From Actinobaculum sp. oral taxon 183 str. F0552 (GTDB taxonomy: Bacteria; Actinomycetota; Actinomycetes; Actinomycetales; Actinomycetaceae): DNA of 33,936 nucleotides. The notes under the pieces were generated by a model. It ran no database searches. It was not told where the DNA came from and saw only the letters and a list, made by a program, of their open reading frames with translations. The stretch lies in NCBI RefSeq assembly GCF_000466165.1, contig NZ_KE951405.1:123262-157197 (forward strand). Reading direction: 5' to 3'. Shown here one piece after another: positions 29,587 to 33,936 of this stretch (its first letter is position 1; each line of letters begins with the position of its first letter). A program made the translations under genes and the position numbers.

Positions 29587-29982
29587 GGCGACGAGCCGTC
29601 CGGGCGGGCTGTGCGCAAGGCCGCGACGGCGAGTCTGGGCGATCCTCGACGCATGTTCAGCCTGCGGTTGACGCGATCGGAGTATGCGCGTTTGCGTTTC
29701 CAGGCGCGGGCTACGGGTGTGACGATGTCGCGTTATCTGGTGGCGCAGGGATTGCGGGAACCGGTCGAGCAGGTCAATCCCGAACAGCTGCGCGAGGTGC
29801 TCGGGATGCTGCGTGCATTGTGTCGCCAGATCCAGGGCGAGGCGACCAACATCAACCAGATCGCGCACTGGGCTAACACTCACCGGCGCTTCCCCGACGA
29901 GGCGGCGGCGATCGCCGCCGACCTGCACCGCCAGGTCGACCAGATCTGCGAGCTTCGCGCCAGGATCGGTGAGCTGTTGTGA
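29575..29982 (+). CDS. mobC: Relaxosome accessory protein MobC
   Basis: 135 residues. It begins GTG at 29575 (VAHHGDEPSGRAVRKAA) with GGAGAGGGGG upstream. A ribbon-helix-helix-like segment RRMFSLRLTRSEYARLRFQARATGVTMSRYL (about 23-55) precedes the MobC signature LRALCRQIQGEATNINQIAHWANTH near 80-105. MobC proteins bind oriT and help the relaxase melt it. The stop overlaps the relaxase start (TGATG). The frame extends upstream, but that would run through the palindromes. Confidence 0.85.
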   Translation: MAHHGDEPSGRAVRKAATASLGDPRRMFSLRLTRSEYARLRFQARATGVTMSRYLVAQGLREPVEQVNPEQLREVLGMLRALCRQIQGEATNINQIAHWANTHRRFPDEAAAIAADLHRQVDQICELRARIGELL

Positions 29983-31718
29983 TGCCGAACATCACCCGCG
30001 GGGGCAACGCGCGCGGGCTCATGTGCTACCTGCTCGGTCCTGGCCGGGCCAACGAGCACACCGATCAGCGCGTGTTGGCCGGCACCTTCGACATCGCCGG
30101 CCGGGACTTCTTCGGCCACCGCCCTCTCACGCACGCTGAGGCGTTGCGCGTGGGCAAACGACTGGACCTCGACCGGCTCGAGCACGGCACCGAGGTTCTG
30201 GCCAAACGCACGCACTGGGACTACGACGCCGAGGCGATCGTCAGCACCGGCAAAGGCCCCGCCCACGTCTGGCACTGCTCTTTGACCCTGCACCCGGACG
30301 AAGGCCGTCTGACCGATGAGACGTGGGCGAAGATCGCGTCTGACTTCATGGACGAGATGGGTTTCACCGAGGCGTCGGGCAAAGCCCCATGCCGATGGGT
30401 CGCCGTGCGCCACGGCGTCAACGCCGGCGGGGGAGACCACATCCACATCGCCTGCGTCCTCGTCCGCGACGACGGCACGAAGGCCAGCGTGTGGCGCGAC
30501 TATGCCCGAGCGCAGGCCGCCTGCAACACGCTCGAGCACCGCCACGGGCTGGTCGTCGTCGAGTCCCGCGAGCACGAGCGCGGCGCCATCGGCGAAACGC
30601 CCGCCGAGGCGGCCGACGCGGCGCGCAAAGGACAAGCCCTGACTGACCGGGCACGCCTGGAAATCGCCATGCGCGCGGCCGCGGCCGGCGCACGCACCGA
30701 GTCTGAATTCCTGACCGAGTTGCGCGGCCAGGGCGTCCTCGTTCGACCGCGCTACGCCAAAGGCACCCGCGATCAGGTCGACGGCTTTTCCGTCGCCCTC
30801 AAGCCCGCCGGCCAGGGCCGGCCGCGCTGGATTGGCGCGGGCTACGTCGCCCGCGACCTCAGCCTTCGACGTCTGCGCGCCGGATGGATAGACCTGTCCA
30901 TCGAGCGCCGTAAAGCCCTGGGACTGTGGACAACAGCCAGGAACCCTCACCACGACCACGGCTCCGTGCGTCAGCATGGTCAACCGTGGATGTCCAGAAA
31001 GGAGTGGGACAGTCAGCAAAAAGCCGTCTGGAAAGCGATGGCGGCCGCCGTCGACGAATCACTCGCCCGCTTCGACGCGATCCTGCCCGGCGACGACGAG
31101 GGCCTGGCCGAATGCGCACGGGACGCGGCCGGATTATTCAGTGCCCTGGCCCGCAGATACGACGGCCACCACCCCGGCGGCCTCGCCCTGGCCAAAGCCG
31201 CCCGCTCCATGGGCAGACTCGCCCAGACCAAACCCCCGCCGACACGTCGAGCTCCTCTGCCCACCCCCGCCCGCGCCCGATTCGCGCGAGCATGCCTGCA
31301 CACCCCGCACGGCCCAGCACGCTACGCCGAGACGATCTGGACAACGGCCACGCGACTGGCTACAGCCCTGACCGAGACGATCGAACTACACAACCAGATC
31401 ACCACCGCCCGGCGCACCCGCGCCGACCTCGACGCCGCCCTGGCCACACTCGAACCCATACCCCTCCGCCACACCCTCCTAGAACAATCCTTCCCCGACT
31501 ACCAGCCCCACGACCCGACAAGCCCGTCACCGCAGGCTCCGCCCCAGCGGTCTGGGAGCGGGTTGAGCCAGACGGAACGACTTCTAGCCACCTTCGCCCC
31601 CATCCCCGACGGCGCCACCCAGGCACCCCAGGCAGACACTGAGACGCCACCCACCCCACGCCGGCAGAACTCTCCCAAACGAGACCACCGCCGGAGGGGG
31701 AGTAAAGGCATGAACTGA
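29982..31718 (+). CDS. mobA: Relaxase (MobA/VirD2-like, MOBP type)
   Basis: 578 residues from the ATG at 29982 (a GTG three bases earlier is possible). The N-terminal 200 residues form the relaxase domain. MPNITRGGNARGLMCYLLGPGR contains a candidate nicking Tyr16, and the metal-binding triad is His144 with HIH at 153-155 (RHGVNAGGGDHIH). The rest is a helical, Ala/Arg-rich region, ending in Pro-rich and basic tails. It would nick the oriT strand and pilot it into the recipient. It overlaps mobC, forming a mobilisation operon. Transfer may use the element's own system (beyond the window) or a helper. The internal stretch at 31230-31260 is Pro-rich. Confidence 0.9.
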   Translation: MPNITRGGNARGLMCYLLGPGRANEHTDQRVLAGTFDIAGRDFFGHRPLTHAEALRVGKRLDLDRLEHGTEVLAKRTHWDYDAEAIVSTGKGPAHVWHCSLTLHPDEGRLTDETWAKIASDFMDEMGFTEASGKAPCRWVAVRHGVNAGGGDHIHIACVLVRDDGTKASVWRDYARAQAACNTLEHRHGLVVVESREHERGAIGETPAEAADAARKGQALTDRARLEIAMRAAAAGARTESEFLTELRGQGVLVRPRYAKGTRDQVDGFSVALKPAGQGRPRWIGAGYVARDLSLRRLRAGWIDLSIERRKALGLWTTARNPHHDHGSVRQHGQPWMSRKEWDSQQKAVWKAMAAAVDESLARFDAILPGDDEGLAECARDAAGLFSALARRYDGHHPGGLALAKAARSMGRLAQTKPPPTRRAPLPTPARARFARACLHTPHGPARYAETIWTTATRLATALTETIELHNQITTARRTRADLDAALATLEPIPLRHTLLEQSFPDYQPHDPTSPSPQAPPQRSGSGLSQTERLLATFAPIPDGATQAPQADTETPPTPRRQNSPKRDHRRRGSKGMN

Positions 31719-31829
31719 TTGCTGTTGAGTTCGGCGTCATGTGCAGAATCGTGAAAGCATGGCAACTACGGGCCGGTCGGCGGCCGTGGCGAGGACAGCC
31801 TCGCTGAGGCCTAGAATCAGGAGGATAAA

Positions 31830-32294
31830 ATGCCGTCTGCTGAATGGGTGGGAATTGGCTTGTCATCTCTACTATCCGCTTGGTCGCTATGGTATGCGCG
31901 GAGAACAGACCGCAGGAGTGCTGCGCAAGAACAGCGGGAGGCGACTAAATTCGAGCTTGAAGCAGAACTATGGAATGTTGAGATAATCAGTTTGCGGTTC
32001 GTGCATCGAGGAACGCTTAAGTTGAAAGAAGCGCGAGTCGATATGGGAGAACTGCCAGAGGTCTCCGCTGTGAGGGAAATGCATGGTGGATGGGAGCGTT
32101 CTCCACTGTACCCGGGTCAATCGCTTGAGTTCAAAGTTCGCATGTCGCGTGACGTCGAAGTTCCGGACACTGTTTCAATCCTGTGGACTTCACAGAAAGG
32201 TTCCTCACAGGGAAGGTCTCTTGTCGAGACGGCAGTATGGCGCGACCTCCTCAGGCAACCGGAAGCGAAATACGGCGACCCTCGCAATATGTGA
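31830..32294 (+). CDS. Hypothetical membrane-anchored protein
   Basis: 154 residues. The start MPSAEWVGIGLSSLLSAWSLWYARRTDRR shows one membrane helix (about 6-23), then a Gln/Glu-rich helix and a beta-rich part (LKLKEARVDMG, LYPGQSLEFKVRMSRDVEVPDTVSILWTS). AGGAGG lies five bases before the ATG, and TAGAAT just upstream could be its -10 box. GC content is lower than in the relaxase gene, so it is probably an accessory insertion. No family is recognised; the layout is reminiscent of small surface or sensor proteins. Confidence 0.65.
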   Translation: MPSAEWVGIGLSSLLSAWSLWYARRTDRRSAAQEQREATKFELEAELWNVEIISLRFVHRGTLKLKEARVDMGELPEVSAVREMHGGWERSPLYPGQSLEFKVRMSRDVEVPDTVSILWTSQKGSSQGRSLVETAVWRDLLRQPEAKYGDPRNM

Positions 32295-32370
32295 CGTGCT
32301 GTCCAGTGGACGCAGCGGGCACGGGAGTCGTGAAGCTTCGACCGCGCATGAGGCCCAGACTTATATGGAT

Positions 32371-32847
32371 TTACTGCTGTGATTCCTCGGGTTTTTCGCT
32401 GTTTCCTCGGATGGAGTCTATTAGGCGCGGCGCCCCTGTGATCAGGAGTCCGATTGATCCGCCAAGGGCTCCTACTCCCCATTCTTTTATCGTGGAGACA
32501 ATGAGGACCAGCCCCATGATGAAGGGAGAAGCAGCAGCGGAACGCGCTACCGCCAAGATGCCTTTCGCCTCTGCCTCAGCGAGTTTCTTCGATGTATAAA
32601 CCTTCGCGTCAAGGCTTTTCTCCGCCATTGCGATAATGCGGTCGGCGGCTTCTGGCATAACATTATTGTATTGGAGCAGATCCTCCGGGGGAGGCAGAGG
32701 GCCTCGGTACTGGATGTTTTGGACTGCCGCGATCTGCGCAGTCGACAGCGGCGTCCCCTCAGCTCGAAGGGCCTCTACGAGCCGGTCTACATCGTCTGCC
32801 GGAAGTCCCGCATCGCCTTCGAGAGGTGAACTCCCGTGTCTTTCCAC
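32371..32847 (-). CDS. DUF2335-like membrane protein (start uncertain)
   Basis: 158 residues from the GTG at 32845-32847. The segment NIQYRGPLPPPEDLLQYNNVMPEAADRIIAMAEKSLDAKVYTSKKLAEAEAKG matches the DUF2335 pattern, followed by two membrane helices (ASPFIMGLVLIVSTI and GALGGSIGLLITG). The function is unknown; DUF2335 genes are frequent on mobile elements. The start is poor: only a weak GAGG lies close to this GTG, and the frame is open back to 32988. The region before residue ~25 overlaps the small gene at 32787-32984 in another frame. Translation may be coupled to that gene or joined to it by a frameshift. Confidence 0.65.
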   Translation of the reverse strand: MERHGSSPLEGDAGLPADDVDRLVEALRAEGTPLSTAQIAAVQNIQYRGPLPPPEDLLQYNNVMPEAADRIIAMAEKSLDAKVYTSKKLAEAEAKGILAVARSAAASPFIMGLVLIVSTIKEWGVGALGGSIGLLITGAPRLIDSIRGNSEKPEESQQ

Positions 32848-32984
32848 GCCTCGCCGACCAGATTCCTCGCCGCGAGTTCCCTGCGCTTGGCCCTGAGCCT
32901 CTTCGGATCCGGATTGGCGACTATGTCCAGCCCCTTGCGCATCCCCCTCTGGAAGGCCTGCGCGCTTGTGATCGTCATGGTCAC
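32787..32984 (-). CDS. Small basic protein upstream of and overlapping the DUF2335 gene
   Basis: 65 residues starting GTG at 32982-32984 with AAAAGG five bases upstream (an ATG two codons later is possible). The sequence TITSAQAFQRGMRKGLDIVANPDPKRLRAKRRELAARNLVGEAW is helical and basic, and its codon use fits the GC-rich host better than the other frame here. It ends at 32787 inside the DUF2335 frame, so the pair overlaps by about 60 bases or more. No family is recognised; co-expression with the membrane protein is likely. Confidence 0.6.
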   Translation of the reverse strand: MTMTITSAQAFQRGMRKGLDIVANPDPKRLRAKRRELAARNLVGEAWKDTGVHLSKAMRDFRQTM

Positions 32985-33246
32985 TCACACCTTTTACTAT
33001 ATCCTTTCACAGTCACTGACTGCTGAGCAGCGATACTCCCATCATAGTAGCGGGTTGTCAACGCCCCCGGGCCCCGCCCCCGTCCTCGAGCCCGACTACG
33101 TCAATCGCGGGATGCCCGCCAGGCGAGGACGACCCCCCGGGCCGACGATACCCCACTCGCCGCTAGGGCGCCTCGCGCTGGGCGGCAGGCCACTTGGAAG
33201 GTCTCCGACCGCCTATCGGGATAGCGGATACCCGAAGGGCAGGCGA
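32985..33246. other. Noncoding spacer between the DUF2335 and DUF4913 gene groups
   Basis: 262 bases without a supported gene. On the minus strand a ttgaca (around 33058) and a tatagt (around 33000) are possible promoter parts for the small gene at 32984, though no full pair has a good spacer. GC-rich runs near 33070-33140 show no clear perfect hairpin. Confidence 0.35.
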
Positions 33247-33609
33247 TTAGGGCAGGACGCCGAGCGGGACTGTGGGAAGGGACATGTCCTCGCTCTTCTC
33301 GCGATGTCGGGTCTCGTTACAGCCTTTGAAAGGCCCGTCAGGGTCGAGAAGCTCGCGCATCATGGGATCGCCGATCTCGACGAACCACTTGGCTATCCCG
33401 GCCAGAGGATCCTCCCGCCGCATCTTCTCCCAGGCCCTCCACATCGCCTCCAGACGCACGACGGCCTCCGGGTGGGCCCACCAGTACCGACACCAGATAT
33501 AGCGCGGCCCCAGCCGCCGCCAGTAGACGACGGCCAGGTAGCCCTCGACCCATTCGACCGACGTCGCATATAGCGTTCGAGTCCCGTTCCCGCCGTCCGC
33601 GGCAGTCAT
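33247..33609 (-). CDS. DUF4913 family protein
   Basis: 120 residues. YATSVEWVEGYLAVVYWRRLGPRYIWCRYWWAHPEAVVRLEAMWRAWEKMRREDPLAGIAKWFVEIGDPMMRELLDPDGPF is the characteristic Trp-rich core of DUF4913, seen in actinobacterial plasmids and conjugative elements close to transfer genes. The function is unknown. Its ATG overlaps the stop of the upstream gene (ATGA), so both are in one minus-strand operon coming from beyond the window. Confidence 0.85.
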   Translation of the reverse strand: MTAADGGNGTRTLYATSVEWVEGYLAVVYWRRLGPRYIWCRYWWAHPEAVVRLEAMWRAWEKMRREDPLAGIAKWFVEIGDPMMRELLDPDGPFKGCNETRHREKSEDMSLPTVPLGVLP

Positions 33610-33936
33610 CGCGTCTTCCCCACGGTCCGGGACTTCTGCTGCCCGCGCGGACGACGGACGCGGGTCCTCGCCCCTCGCCCGGCCAGGGCCCGCTCGGCCG
33701 GAACGGGGAAAGACTGCTCTCGCGCTTCGATGCCGACATCGGCCTCGCGGTTGCCCGTCCGAGCCTGCCCGGCCCGCCCACGAGCCGCCGCCAACGTGTC
33801 CTCGGCAGCAGCGCGAACCGCCTGAGCACGGAGGAGCTCGCCCTCAGCCGACACCTCCCCGCTACGCACGCGCCCACCCGCCTGTTCCTCGTCGGCCACG
33901 GCACGATCACGTTCGGCCTGAGCATGACCCACCAGG
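33606..33936 (-). CDS. C-terminal part of a helical/charged protein (runs off the right edge)
   Basis: About 109 residues are present and the frame is open to the window edge, so this is the end of a longer protein. The visible part is Ala/Glu/Arg-rich (QAERDRAVADEEQAGGRVRSGEVSAEGELLRAQAV), a likely coiled coil, with a basic tail (RTRVRRPRGQQKSRTVGKTR). It overlaps the DUF4913 gene by four bases. It may be part of a transfer protein, but no family can be named from this fragment. Confidence 0.55.
   Translation of the reverse strand, partial: LVGHAQAERDRAVADEEQAGGRVRSGEVSAEGELLRAQAVRAAAEDTLAAARGRAGQARTGNREADVGIEAREQSFPVPAERALAGRGARTRVRRPRGQQKSRTVGKTR

Noticed and set aside
29979-29981. GTG at 29979 as the relaxase start
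   Set aside because: The adjacent ATG at 29982 overlaps the mobC stop and gives the normal relaxase N-terminus. The difference is one residue.

Overview
The window is high-GC DNA with actinobacterial gene content. It probably comes from Actinomyces, Schaalia or a relative: it combines an FurA-type regulator, single-chain iron-sulfur serine dehydratase, ABC metal transporters, LRR_5 (BspA-like) surface proteins, and a conjugative or mobilisable element with DUF4913 and DUF2335 genes. I had no database access, so family names come from motifs and recalled family features.

Positions 1-19252 look chromosomal. On the minus strand lie the end of an activated-methyl-cycle operon (luxS, then the start of an MTA/SAH nucleosidase) and a Fur-family regulator. 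A plus-strand L-serine dehydratase gene follows. Next is a minus-strand four-gene ferric-siderophore ABC operon (3593-7718). Across a divergent promoter region is a plus-strand manganese/zinc ABC operon (7976-10800). Then come a cupin plus carboxymuconolactone-decarboxylase pair and two tandem giant LRR_5 surface proteins (12443-19252). The two paralogues share an almost identical C-terminal block, and both carry AT-richer patches inside their repeats.

Positions ~19388-33936 are an integrated mobile element that runs off the right edge. Its left end is marked by the 3' half of a tRNA-Arg gene (19388-19428), a typical attL scar. Inside are a parA/parB-like partition pair flanked by repeated GC-box motifs, a 270-aa tyrosine recombinase, a DUF3800 protein, an AT-rich accessory block, a glutaredoxin-domain protein, a three-domain peptidoglycan hydrolase, two paralogous lipoproteins, an inverted-repeat-rich candidate oriT, mobC, a MOBP-like relaxase, and DUF2335 and DUF4913 genes. 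The hydrolase, lipoproteins and relaxase suggest conjugation, but no VirB4/VirD4 gene is inside the window.

The most interesting part is 22.5-25.1 kb. Two HTH proteins carrying a W-E-[ST]-G motif (the first recalls the YdiL/Aca2 regulators of anti-CRISPR operons) flank a very acidic 95-residue protein. Long perfect palindromes lie in the spacers. Downstream, a good sigma-70-like promoter precedes a noncoding, strongly folded segment. It contains two type I-E-like CRISPR repeats only 49 nt apart, with a 20-nt 'spacer' and no cas genes, followed by a 43-nt near-perfect palindrome. I propose this as a candidate RNA-based anti-defence or crRNA-mimic locus (Racr-like or CreA-like). This is inference and needs expression and homology tests.
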